DNA of 64,000 nt from DASUKM01 sp036278735 (GTDB taxonomy: Bacteria > Acidobacteriota > Vicinamibacteria > Vicinamibacterales > 2-12-FULL-66-21), in contig DASUKM010000027.1 of the NCBI GenBank assembly GCA_036278735.1, positions 1 through 64,000 on the forward strand. The letters run 5' to 3'. Both the position numbers and the translations under genes were made by a program. Under the pieces are notes generated by a model. That model saw only the letters and a list, made by a program, of their open reading frames with translations, was not told the DNA's origin and did no database searches. How positions within the stretch are numbered: the first letter of the stretch is position 1; each line of letters opens with the position of its first letter. Positions 56,450-64,000 of this stretch are shown piece after piece.

Positions 56450-57991
56450 TCACAGCAGCGCGGCGCCGGGCGGCAGCGGATCCGCCTGCAGCTCGCCGCG
56501 ATCGAACAGGCGTGCGGCCGCCGCCGCGATCGCCGGGTCAAAGTGCCGTCCGGACGCCTCGACGATGATCCCGATGGCGTCGGCGGGCAGCATGGCGCCG
56601 CGATACGAGCGTGTCGAGGTGAGCGCGTCGAAGACGTCCGCCACGCCGAGCAGCCGTCCCAGGATGGGGATCGCCTCTCCCGCCAGCCCTTCTGGATAGC
56701 CGGTGCCGTCCCACCGCTCGTGGTGATACGCCACGCCGGGCAGCACGGCCTTGATCGTCGGGCTCTGGATGTTGGAGAGGATCTGCGCGCCGTGGACGGG
56801 ATGTTTCTGCATCTCGGCGAATTCCTCGGGCGTCAGCTTTCCGGGCTTGTTGAGAATCGCGTCCGGCACGGCGATCTTGCCGACGTCGTGCAGCAGCGCC
56901 GAGAGCTGCGCCGTCTGTATGTCGGCGGGCGCCCATCCCAGCTCGGTCGCCACCTTGCGGGACAGCGAGGCCACGCGTTCTGAATGGCGGTGCGTGTAGC
57001 CGTCGCGCGCGTCGATCGTCGCCGTGATGGCGCGGATGGTGTCGAGGAGCAGCGTTTCGAGCTCCCCCATCAGCCGCATGCGGTGCATCGCGATGCCGGC
57101 CTGATTCCCGATCGCCGCGAGCAGCTCGAGATCCGCCTCGGTGAAGCGTCCCGCGCCGCTGAGGCTGTCCACGTACAACGCGCCGAGCACTTCGTCGGCT
57201 GTGCGCAGCGGTACGCACATCACCGATCGCACGTGCTGGCCGATGATGCTCTGGCCCTCGGCGAAGCGCGCATCGTGGCTCGCGTCGTGCGCGAAGACCG
57301 AAACCCCTTTGGCGATCACGTCGGAGACGAGCGTCCGGCTGACGGTGAAGCGCTCCACCGCGGCCGCGCGCGACCGCGCCGCCAGCAATTCCGGCTCGCG
57401 CGTCTGCGGGTCGCGGCGGCGCAGCACGAGCGCCGTGCGATCGGCGGGCAGTACTTCGAGCATGGCGCGGAGGATCGCGGCGGCCAGCCCCTCGAGGTTG
57501 CGCGCCTCGGCGAGCACTTCGCTGACGCGGTGCAGCGTCTTGAGGTGCCGCTGCGCGCGTTCGAGCAGGGCCAGCTCCGCGGCGCCCGCGCCGGCCGAGG
57601 TCAGCCACGCCACTTCGGACGGCTCGATCCGCCGCTGGATGACCGATTCGATCGTGCCCGCATCGTGCAGCCGCACGCCGGCGTCGCCGGCCGGCGCCGC
57701 CGCCGGGTCGCGCACGTCGATGACGCTCGCGCCGAGCCGCAGCACGTCTCCGGCCCGCGCCGCTGCGTCGCGGATCGGCTGCTCGTTGATGAACGTGCCG
57801 TTCGCCGAATCGAGATCCTGCACGTGCACGACGTCGTCGGTCAGCTCCAGCGTGCAGTGCCGGCGCGAGACGGACGGATCCTCGAGTGCGATCTCGCACT
57901 GCGGCGTGCGGCCCACCGTCATGATCTGTCCTGGCGTCAGCGTAAACGATCGATCCGACCCGCGCAGGAAGAGTTCCAACGCTGCTGGCAT
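56450..57991 (-). CDS. FHA-GAF-HD-GYP c-di-GMP phosphodiesterase
   Basis: 513 residues from ATG 57989-57991 (an in-frame GTG at 58025-58027 is possible). FHA domain (about 5-95: MTVGRTPQCEIALEDPSVSR, DSANGTFINEQP), GAF domain (150-305: RSVMCVPLRTADEVLGALYV), and an intact HD-GYP domain (HRHSERVASLS, LLHDVGKIAVPD with H368/D369, HHERWDGTGYPEGL). So a phospho-Thr-binding, ligand-sensing enzyme predicted to hydrolyse c-di-GMP. TACAAT (58019-58024 on the minus strand) may be its -10. Confidence 0.92.
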   Translation of the reverse strand: MPAALELFLRGSDRSFTLTPGQIMTVGRTPQCEIALEDPSVSRRHCTLELTDDVVHVQDLDSANGTFINEQPIRDAAARAGDVLRLGASVIDVRDPAAAPAGDAGVRLHDAGTIESVIQRRIEPSEVAWLTSAGAGAAELALLERAQRHLKTLHRVSEVLAEARNLEGLAAAILRAMLEVLPADRTALVLRRRDPQTREPELLAARSRAAAVERFTVSRTLVSDVIAKGVSVFAHDASHDARFAEGQSIIGQHVRSVMCVPLRTADEVLGALYVDSLSGAGRFTEADLELLAAIGNQAGIAMHRMRLMGELETLLLDTIRAITATIDARDGYTHRHSERVASLSRKVATELGWAPADIQTAQLSALLHDVGKIAVPDAILNKPGKLTPEEFAEMQKHPVHGAQILSNIQSPTIKAVLPGVAYHHERWDGTGYPEGLAGEAIPILGRLLGVADVFDALTSTRSYRGAMLPADAIGIIVEASGRHFDPAIAAAAARLFDRGELQADPLPPGAALL

Positions 57992-58030
57992 AGGAGATCG
58001 GCCCAGGGGAGTCGGGTCATTGTACACCTG

Positions 58031-59074
58031 TCACAGTGCCACCCGGTGGCGTCCGCTGTGCAGGTAGTTCATCGTCTGGACGGTGAGCAGGACGAGGAAG
58101 TCGAGCTTGGCGCGTTCTTCGGGGGCGGTAGTCCGGAGATTCAGTTCGTTGGCGCGCCGAGCCATCGATTCGATCACCTGGTCGATCGTGTACTGGTATT
58201 CGCCCGTCCAGCTCGCCACCATGCGGCGGACGTCCTTCCGGACGCGGGCGATGAAGCGCGCTGCTTTCATGTTGCCGGCGTATTCCGGCCGATCCGAGAA
58301 CAGCCGCCGCAGATCGCGGTCGTAGAAATCCGGGTGGAGCAGCCCGTAATGCCGGCGCTTGCGGAAGTAGTGCGTGCGCAGCGTCTTGCGGAGCGACGGA
58401 AGCGGATCGACCCGGCGGCGCGTCTGGACGAGCATCGGCTTGCCGGCCAGTTCGCCCATCAGCCCGTCGAGATACTCGAGCTTCTTCAACGCGGGCCAGT
58501 CCGCATAGCGGGCCCGCCAGTCCGACTGCGGATTGAGCCAGACGGCGAAGGTTTCGGCGAAGTCTTCGTCGGGATGGCTCTGCGCATACCAGCTGTCGAG
58601 ATGCAGCACGAAGCTCTTGCTGTAGGGCTTCGGGGTGTAATACTCCGGATACTGCAGGTACGACGGTCCGAAGATCTGCTGGCGCCTGTGCCGCTGGCGC
58701 AGCTTGTAGGCGTTGTCGATGGCGTGCCCCGCCTCGTGACGCAGGATCTGCAGGCACCAGGCGGGCGTGCCCCCTTCGACTTCGAGCATCTGCGCCTGTT
58801 CGAGTTTCTCGAGCCGCGGGTGCGCCAGATAGAACGGAATCGCGACGCCCGGCACGCCGTCCGGCGTGAACCAGTCGTCCGACAGCCAGAAGTGCGGCTT
58901 GAACGAGGTCAGCCCGCGCGCGTCGAGTTCCTGCTGCAGGTCCGACAAGCGTGGTTCGAGCGGACTGCCCTCAATCGAGACGCCGAGCTGGCACATCCGC
59001 AGATCGAGCAGCGGCTCGTCGGGCCAGCCAGCCCATTCCTCGGCGGGAATGACCGGCGCCTTGGAAGGTGCCAT
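58031..59074 (-). CDS. putative zinc metallopeptidase (DUF2248-like)
   Basis: 347 residues, no signal peptide. HEAGH at 113-117 in LRHEAGHAIDNAY and a downstream Glu in DFAETFAVWLNP (E174) form a HExxH...E gluzincin-type site. PHFWLSDDWFTPDGVPGVAI precedes it and SFVLHLDSWYAQSHPDEDF follows; I associate this with the putative zinc-binding metallopeptidase family. Cytoplasmic location and substrate unknown. TAGACT lies 9 bases before the ATG. Confidence 0.78.
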   Translation of the reverse strand: MAPSKAPVIPAEEWAGWPDEPLLDLRMCQLGVSIEGSPLEPRLSDLQQELDARGLTSFKPHFWLSDDWFTPDGVPGVAIPFYLAHPRLEKLEQAQMLEVEGGTPAWCLQILRHEAGHAIDNAYKLRQRHRRQQIFGPSYLQYPEYYTPKPYSKSFVLHLDSWYAQSHPDEDFAETFAVWLNPQSDWRARYADWPALKKLEYLDGLMGELAGKPMLVQTRRRVDPLPSLRKTLRTHYFRKRRHYGLLHPDFYDRDLRRLFSDRPEYAGNMKAARFIARVRKDVRRMVASWTGEYQYTIDQVIESMARRANELNLRTTAPEERAKLDFLVLLTVQTMNYLHSGRHRVAL

Positions 59075-59083
59075 GAACGTTTC

Positions 59084-59089
59084 AGTCTA
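59084..59089 (-). promoter_or_regulatory. -10-like TANNNT of the metallopeptidase gene
   Basis: TAGACT on the minus strand, 9 bases before the ATG; no SD. Confidence 0.35.
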
Positions 59090-59322
59090 GCAGCATGCCG
59101 CGGTTCGGCTCCGGGGCGCCGCCAGGCGCCGTCGCGACACCGCTGCTCGCCGCTCGTATTGATGCGCCCGGCCCGCTGTGGTATACCCGCCGGGCCCCGA
59201 ACACAGCCCCGAACCCCATGGTGTACCCTGACAAGATGTCGCAGGTCAGAGGGGATCGAGGGTCTCGCCTTCGCCAGGGCTCCGGCGGGTCCGCCGAAGC
59301 GCCGTTGATGCGAAGGCGGAGC

Positions 59323-59886
59323 GTCCGAGGGGCGACGGCCCGAGTGACGGGAGCGAGCGAGCGTAGCGAAGGGAGCCACGCGATCGGCGTGAGCCGGGCG
59401 ACGCCGGCGAGCGAGGGCGCGAGTAGGGGCGTCCGAGGGGCGACGGCGCGAGTGACGGGAGCGAGCGAGCGTAGCGAAGGGAGCCACGCGATCGGCGTGA
59501 GCCGGGCGAAGCCGGCGAGCGAGAGAGCGTGTAGGGGAGTCCGAGGGGCGACGGCCCGAGTGACGGCAGCGAGCGAGCGCAGCGAAGGGAGCCACGCGAT
59601 CGGCGTGAGCCGGGCGACGCCGGCGAGCGAGGGCGCGAGTAGGGGCGTCCGAGGGGCGACGGCCCGAGTGACGGGAGCGAGCGAGCGTAGCGAAGGGAGC
59701 CACGCGATCGGGGTGAGCCGGGCGAAGCCGGCGAGCGAGAGAGCGTGTAGGGGAGTCCGAGGGGCGACGGCCCGAGTGACGGCAGCGAGCGAGCGTAGCG
59801 AAGGGAGCCACGCGATCGGCGTGAGCCGGGCGAAGCCGGCGAGCGAGAGAGCGTGTAGGGGAGTCCGAGGGGCGAAGCCCCTCGGG
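59323..59886. repeat. 108-bp tandem repeat, 5 full units and a partial sixth
   Basis: The segment beginning GTCCGAGGGGCGACGG recurs at 59323, 59431, 59539, 59647, 59755 and 59863, exactly 108 bp apart. Two sub-types alternate by the end of each unit (GCGCGAGTAGGGGC or GAGCGTGTAGGGGA): A-B-A-B-B. The last partial unit ends in a perfect 9-bp hairpin (59865-59885, loop GAA) just before the ABC exporter start. Because 108 is a multiple of 3, several frames stay open through the block; none looks like a real protein. 59075-59322 before it holds no gene that I can recognise. Confidence 0.97.
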
Positions 59887-59894
59887 ATAGATCG

Positions 59895-61820
59895 ATGATG
59901 CCAGGACCCGGATTGCGGGGCGGCGTGCCGGGGCCGGGCCGAATCGAAGGCGCGGGGCGCGGCGGGCGTCCGACACCCGAGAAACCCGCGAAGAAGAAAG
60001 TCGACACCGCGGCAGCCTGGCAGGAAGCCAAGACGCTGATCTGGGCGCGGCGCGGGCGGCTCGGGGTCGGGCTGTCGCTGATGCTCGTGAACCGCATCGC
60101 GGGGCTCGTCCTGCCCGCCACGTCGAAATACCTCATCGACGACGTCATCGGGAAGCGGCAGGCTGAGCTGCTGGTGCCGCTCGCGCTCGTCGCCGGCGCG
60201 GCGACGCTGGTGCAGGCGGTCACCTCGTTCTCGCTCTCGCAGGTCCTCGGCGTAGCGGCGCAACGCGCGATCACCGACATGCGGCGGCGGGTCGAGGCGC
60301 ACGTCGCGCGGCTGCCGGTCGGGTATTTCGATTCCACGCAGTCAGGCGTCCTGATCTCGCGGATCATGACCGACGCGGAGGGCATTCGAAATCTGGTGGG
60401 CACGGGGCTCGTGCAGCTCGCCGGCAGCATCGTGACCGCGGGGCTCGCGCTGGTGTACCTCTTCTATCTGAACTGGTTTCTGACGTGCGCGAACATCCTG
60501 GCGCTGGGCACCTTCGGGGGCGTGATGGCGATCGCGTTCAACCGCCTCCGCCCGTTGTTCCGCGAGCGCGGCCGGATCAACGCGGAAGTGACCGGCCGCC
60601 TCAACGAGACCCTCGGGGGCATCCGGATCGTCAAGACGTACACGGCCGAGAAGCGCGAGGAGCTGGTGTTCACCCGGGGCGCGCACCGGCTGTTCCGCAA
60701 CGTCGCGCGGTCGATCACCGGCGTGTCGGGCATCACCGCGTTCTCGACGGCGATCATCGGCATCATCGGGGTCGTGATCATCATCGTCGGCGGGCGCGCG
60801 ATCCTCGCGGGCCACATGACGATTGGCGACTTCATGAACTACATCCTGTTCACCGGCATGCTGGCCGCCCCGGTGGTGCAGATCGCGTCGATCGGCACGC
60901 AGATCAGCGAGGCGTTCGCCGGCCTCGATCGCATCCACGAGCTGATGCAGACGACCACGGAAGACGACGAGGATGCCGGCCGCGCGCCGCTCGGCGCCAT
61001 CCACGGCGAGATCGTGTTCGAGGACGTGAGCTTCGAGTACAACCCGGGCGTCCTCGTGTTGAAGCACGTCAGCTTTACGGCGCCGGCCGGCACGACGACG
61101 GCACTGGTGGGCTCGAGCGGCTCCGGCAAGAGCACGCTGATCAGCCTGGTCATGGCGTTCAATCGTCCGCTGAGCGGGCGGATTCTGGTCGACGGGCGCG
61201 ATCTCTCGACGATCCGGCTGCGCGACTACCGCTCGCAGCTCGGGGTCGTGCTGCAGGACAATTTCCTGTTCGACGGCACGATTGCCAACAACATCCGCTA
61301 CGGCCGGCCCGCCGCGACCCTGGAGCAGATCAAGCAGGTGAGCCGGATTGCGCACGCCGACGAGTTCATCGAGGGCTTCGAGCAGGGCTACGATACGGTC
61401 GTCGGGGAGCGCGGCGTCAAGCTGTCGGGTGGGCAGCGCCAGCGCGTGTCGATCGCGCGCGCGATTCTCGCCGACCCCCGGCTGCTCGTGCTCGACGAGG
61501 CGACGTCGAGCCTCGACAGCGAGAGCGAGGCGCTGATCCAGGACGGCCTGCGCTCGCTCCGCCAGGGACGGACGACGTTCGTGATCGCGCACCGGCTGTC
61601 GACGATCCGCAGCGCGGATCAGATCCTGGTGCTCGAGCACGGCGAGATCGTGGAGCGCGGCACGCACGCGGAGCTGCTCGCGCTCGGCGGCCGCTACCGG
61701 ACGCTTTACGAGAAGCAGTACCGGATCGAATCGGATCGCTTCATCAATCCCGGCGAGGACTTCACGCCGGAGCCCGCGGCGGTGAAGGTCGCCGCCGTGA
61801 AGCCAAACAGCCGTTTGTGA
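59895..61820 (+). CDS. MsbA-type ABC exporter (membrane and ATPase domains fused)
   Basis: 641 residues. A Gly/Pro-rich N-terminal tail (1-35), six membrane helices (about 60-345; LPVGYFDSTQSGVLISRIMT, GGIRIVKTYTAEKREE), then an ATPase with Walker A GSSGSGKST, Q-loop VLQDNFLFDGTI, signature KLSGGQRQRVSIARAIL, Walker B LLVLDEATSSLD and switch His in IAHRLSTIR. Exporter family of MsbA/multidrug or lipid flippases; substrate unknown. Two ATGs (59895 and 59898); no SD, and the repeat hairpin ends 9 bases upstream. Confidence 0.92.
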   Translation: MMPGPGLRGGVPGPGRIEGAGRGGRPTPEKPAKKKVDTAAAWQEAKTLIWARRGRLGVGLSLMLVNRIAGLVLPATSKYLIDDVIGKRQAELLVPLALVAGAATLVQAVTSFSLSQVLGVAAQRAITDMRRRVEAHVARLPVGYFDSTQSGVLISRIMTDAEGIRNLVGTGLVQLAGSIVTAGLALVYLFYLNWFLTCANILALGTFGGVMAIAFNRLRPLFRERGRINAEVTGRLNETLGGIRIVKTYTAEKREELVFTRGAHRLFRNVARSITGVSGITAFSTAIIGIIGVVIIIVGGRAILAGHMTIGDFMNYILFTGMLAAPVVQIASIGTQISEAFAGLDRIHELMQTTTEDDEDAGRAPLGAIHGEIVFEDVSFEYNPGVLVLKHVSFTAPAGTTTALVGSSGSGKSTLISLVMAFNRPLSGRILVDGRDLSTIRLRDYRSQLGVVLQDNFLFDGTIANNIRYGRPAATLEQIKQVSRIAHADEFIEGFEQGYDTVVGERGVKLSGGQRQRVSIARAILADPRLLVLDEATSSLDSESEALIQDGLRSLRQGRTTFVIAHRLSTIRSADQILVLEHGEIVERGTHAELLALGGRYRTLYEKQYRIESDRFINPGEDFTPEPAAVKVAAVKPNSRL

Positions 61821-61871
61821 GCGCGTCAGGGCGTCACGCACTGACCGGCCGGTATCGACGAAGGAGGATGC

Positions 61872-63494
61872 GTGCGCACCGTGGTGGCGTTGGCGGTTCT
61901 GATCGGGCTCGGCCTCTGGTCCCCGCCGGCCCCGACCCTCGTGATCGTCGACGCGCGCGTGTTCACGGGCGACGTGGCACGCCCCTGGGCGCAGGCGATC
62001 GCGATCCGCGGGGCCCGGATTACCGCCGTTGGCACCACCGACGAGATCCGCCGCACGCGCGGCCCAGCCACGCGCGTGATCGACGGCGGCGGCCGGTTGC
62101 TCGTTCCGGGCATCGACGACGCGCACGTCCACGTCGATGGCGGTCCGCCGGCGACACAGCTCGGAGGGCCGCCGGCGATCGAGCACGACCCGACGCTGGA
62201 CGAGGTGCTCGGCCGCATTCACGCGGCTGTCGCAAAGGCGCCCGCCGGCGGCTGGATCAGGGGCGAGATTGCTGCGGCCGTGCTCGACGATCCGCGCGCC
62301 ACGCGCGAGACGTTCGACCGCATCACGGACGGCCATCCGCTGTTGCTGGAGAGCTGGACCGGCCATGGCCTGATCGCGAACACGTCCGCGCTTCGCGTGC
62401 TGAAGATGGCCGTCGACGAGCCGGATCCGCCGGGCGGCTGGTTCGATCGCGAGGCCGACGGCCGCACGCTGACGGGTGTGGCGCACGAGTACGCCGACTT
62501 CGAAGTGGCACGTCGCCTGGCGATGCTCCCGGGCGAGCCTGAACAGGTGGAGGCCTTCAAGAGGTACGCGAGCGAGGCGGCGTCGTATGGCATCACGTCG
62601 GCCCAGAGCATGATGACGTCGTATCCGGCCGCCCCCACCGCGCGCCTGCTTGCGAAGGCGGACCTCCCGATCCGCCTGCGTCTCATCGATTTTCCCATGA
62701 CGGCGATGAGCGGCTGGCGTCCCGCCGCGGTACGGACGGCGCGCACGGGACCGCTCCTGACGCTTTCCGGGACGAAGTGGATCCTCGACGGCACCCCGGT
62801 CGAGCACGGCATGTTCCTCCGTGAGCCGTACGCCGACGCGCCGTCGACGCGCGGCCAGCTCAATTTTCCGGAGACGGAGATCTCCGGCTTCCTGCGCCGC
62901 GCGCGGGCGGCGGGGGTGCAGCCGATGTTTCACGCGGTCGGCGACGGCGCCATCGCGGCCGTGCTCGATGCGCTCGAGGCGACCGGTGGTGCCCGCTGGA
63001 AGCCGCTTCGCCCTCGCATCGAACATGGCGACATGCTTCGGCCCGAGGACTTCGATCGTGCGAAGCGGATGGGCGTCGTCATCGTGCAGAACCCGTCGCA
63101 CTTCATGATCGCGCCGATCATACAGGCGCGTCTCGGGCCGGACCGCGCCCGCCGCACGTTCCAGGTCCGGTCGATCCTCGCGGCCGGTCTGCCGTTCGCG
63201 CTGGGCTCGGACGGCCCGATGAACCCGTTCCTGAACATCATGTTCGCAACCATCGACGCGACGAACCCGTCGCAGGCGCTCAGCGTGCAGCAGGCGCTCG
63301 TCGCTTACACGGCCGGCGCCGCCTTCGCCGAATTCGCGGAGCACGACAAAGGACGACTGGTACCGGGCCTGCTCGCCGACATGGCGCTCCTGTCGCAGGA
63401 CATCTTCACGATCCCGCCGGCCGGCTTGCCCCGGACGAAAAGCGTGCTGACCATCGTCGACGGCCGGGTGGTGCACGACAGCCTGAAGCGCTGA
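61872..63494 (+). CDS. amidohydrolase family 3 protein (YtcJ-like)
   Basis: 540 residues from GTG 61872; AAGGAGG at 61861-61867 is a strong SD, though close. Possible signal peptide (1-20). DGGGRLLVPGIDDAHVHVDG (metal HxH), HAVGDGAIAAVLDALE, RIEHGDMLRPEDFDRAKRMG and FALGSDGPMNPFLN (metal Asp) are the amidohydro_3 features. Such enzymes hydrolyse amides or carbamates; no substrate can be named. An ATG at 61868 is out of frame. Confidence 0.85.
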   Translation: MRTVVALAVLIGLGLWSPPAPTLVIVDARVFTGDVARPWAQAIAIRGARITAVGTTDEIRRTRGPATRVIDGGGRLLVPGIDDAHVHVDGGPPATQLGGPPAIEHDPTLDEVLGRIHAAVAKAPAGGWIRGEIAAAVLDDPRATRETFDRITDGHPLLLESWTGHGLIANTSALRVLKMAVDEPDPPGGWFDREADGRTLTGVAHEYADFEVARRLAMLPGEPEQVEAFKRYASEAASYGITSAQSMMTSYPAAPTARLLAKADLPIRLRLIDFPMTAMSGWRPAAVRTARTGPLLTLSGTKWILDGTPVEHGMFLREPYADAPSTRGQLNFPETEISGFLRRARAAGVQPMFHAVGDGAIAAVLDALEATGGARWKPLRPRIEHGDMLRPEDFDRAKRMGVVIVQNPSHFMIAPIIQARLGPDRARRTFQVRSILAAGLPFALGSDGPMNPFLNIMFATIDATNPSQALSVQQALVAYTAGAAFAEFAEHDKGRLVPGLLADMALLSQDIFTIPPAGLPRTKSVLTIVDGRVVHDSLKR

Positions 63495-63632
63495 CCGCGT
63501 GCGTCCTCGCACACCGTCCGGCACACTCCCGCTCGGCCCGTCCCTTGCAGCTCAACGGTTCAACCGGCGGGCCGGCCGGAAGGGCTGCCCGCTAAACACG
63601 CTGTAGTCAGCTACTTACTGGAGGCTCCCGGA

Positions 63633-63658
63633 CGCGCGTCGCGGCGCGCGACATTTTT
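63633..63658 (+). terminator. possible intrinsic terminator after the amidohydrolase gene
   Basis: CGCGCG (63633-63638) pairs with CGCGCG (63645-63650) and is followed after ACA by TTTTT (63654-63658). It stands just upstream of the SD of the pilin-like gene. The 63495-63632 stretch before it shows nothing else that I can name. Confidence 0.4.
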
Positions 63659-63673
63659 CGGAGGTGCCGGAAA

Positions 63674-64000
63674 ATGTCAACTGCCGAGAATTGTCCGGGT
63701 GACTGGCCGATGGGTGCTCCGACAAGACGGTCGTCCAGACGTGAAGAGGGCTTCACGCTGATCGACTTGCTGTTCTGCTGTTCGTTGATCGGTCTGCTGT
63801 CGACGCTGGCCATCCCGGGACTGTTGCGGGCGAAAGGGGTGGCGCAGGCCGCGTCTGCCGTGGGCACGCTGCGGGTCATCAACAGCGCGCAACTGAGTTA
63901 CGCGGTGACGTGCGGCTCGGGCTTCTATGCCCCGGACCTGCCAACGCTCGGGATGAAGCCGCCGGCCGCGTTCCAGGCGTTCCTGCCTCCGGAACTCTCG
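63674..64000 (+). CDS. type IV pilin/pseudopilin-like protein, 3' end outside window
   Basis: ATG 63674 behind SD GGAGGTG (63659-63665). The frame reads a 26-residue basic leader ending RREEG, then FTLIDLLFCCSLIGLLSTLA, the prepilin peptidase site and hydrophobic helix of class III/type II secretion pilins. The residue at +5 is Asp, where almost all have Glu. Then IPGLLRAKGVAQAASAVGTL and SAQLSYAVTCGSGFYAPDLP as in Acidobacteriota pseudopilins. 109 codons are present; the C-terminus is missing. The frame lies opposite two short minus-strand shadow frames. Confidence 0.8.
   Translation, partial: MSTAENCPGDWPMGAPTRRSSRREEGFTLIDLLFCCSLIGLLSTLAIPGLLRAKGVAQAASAVGTLRVINSAQLSYAVTCGSGFYAPDLPTLGMKPPAAFQAFLPPELS

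Noticed and set aside
59323..59886. CRISPR array
   Set aside because: Units are contiguous 108-mers with no unique spacers and no cas genes nearby; the heptamer arrays also lack spacers.
59095..60430. Long repeat-bearing frames (about 270-400 residues) on both strands over the 108-bp array
   Set aside because: 108 is divisible by 3, so stop-free frames persist by construction. They lack start signals and overlap the ABC exporter or metallopeptidase genes.
60342..63524. 1060-residue minus-strand frame opposite the ABC exporter and amidohydrolase
   Set aside because: Shadow of two well-supported genes; no recognisable domains.
63495..63632. Riboswitch (c-di-GMP type) upstream of the pseudopilin
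   Set aside because: Considered because pilin genes often have one; the sequence has GC-rich stems but not the conserved GEMM core that I know.

Overview
This window is a G+C-rich (by eye two-thirds or more) stretch of bacterial chromosome from a Gram-negative lineage. LPS genes (lpxD, lpxB), secreted beta-barrel and pseudopilin-like proteins, a zapA-6S RNA-rny arrangement, dense ATGA/TGATG gene overlaps and many secreted proteases and HEAT-repeat proteins are most like Acidobacteriota, probably the Vicinamibacterales. That placement is inference from gene content; no marker tree could be run. Almost everything is core housekeeping. I see no prophage, integrase, CRISPR array, cas or restriction locus.

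Layout. 1-11,710 is mostly minus strand: thiL (partial), rny, a 6S RNA candidate, zapA, a small coiled-coil protein, pheT, pheS, rplT, rpmI, infC, thrS, tRNA-Val(GAC), an HU protein and a pseudo-S41 protease; envC follows. From 12,956 ruvX-mltG run rightward and nadK-tlyA-ispA-xseB-xseA-ymdB run leftward as a tightly overlapping operon. 19.6-22.3 kb holds two Hsp20 genes, an IF-2B-like gene, rpoZ and a membrane protein. 22.3-25.75 kb is a leftward nfo-gatC-gatA-GNAT operon. 25.8-36.6 kb holds an S1/P1-type nuclease, lpxD, an M16 peptidase pair, lpxB and a secreted metzincin cluster. 36.6-42.3 kb holds acnA, queG, a UdgX-type glycosylase, yqgE and a DUF892 gene. 42.3-46.2 kb is an ECF sigma/anti-sigma/HEAT-repeat operon. 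46.3-55.9 kb holds two SDR enzymes, a rhomboid, aat, apaG, a domain-permuted aconitase-family enzyme, a beta-helix/PA14 protein and a DUF1223 protein. 55.9-64 kb holds an FHA-GAF-HD-GYP protein, a metallopeptidase, a 108-bp repeat block, an MsbA-type ABC exporter, an amidohydrolase and a truncated pseudopilin.

Two patterns cut across the genes. First, most repetitive spacers are built from 7-bp units, whatever the unit sequence: AAAGCCY, GATTGNC, CAGTCGC/CAGTTAC, CTCCGYC and GAACCCG. The largest is 47 consecutive heptamers (329 bp) filling almost exactly the gap between two convergent genes. Second, many first genes of transcription units have no Shine-Dalgarno sequence but a -10-like TANNNT hexamer 5-9 bases before the start codon, the signature of leaderless transcription. 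These two patterns, the 108-bp tandem array, a 183-bp inverted-repeat element and several proteins with missing or rearranged catalytic parts are the main leads.
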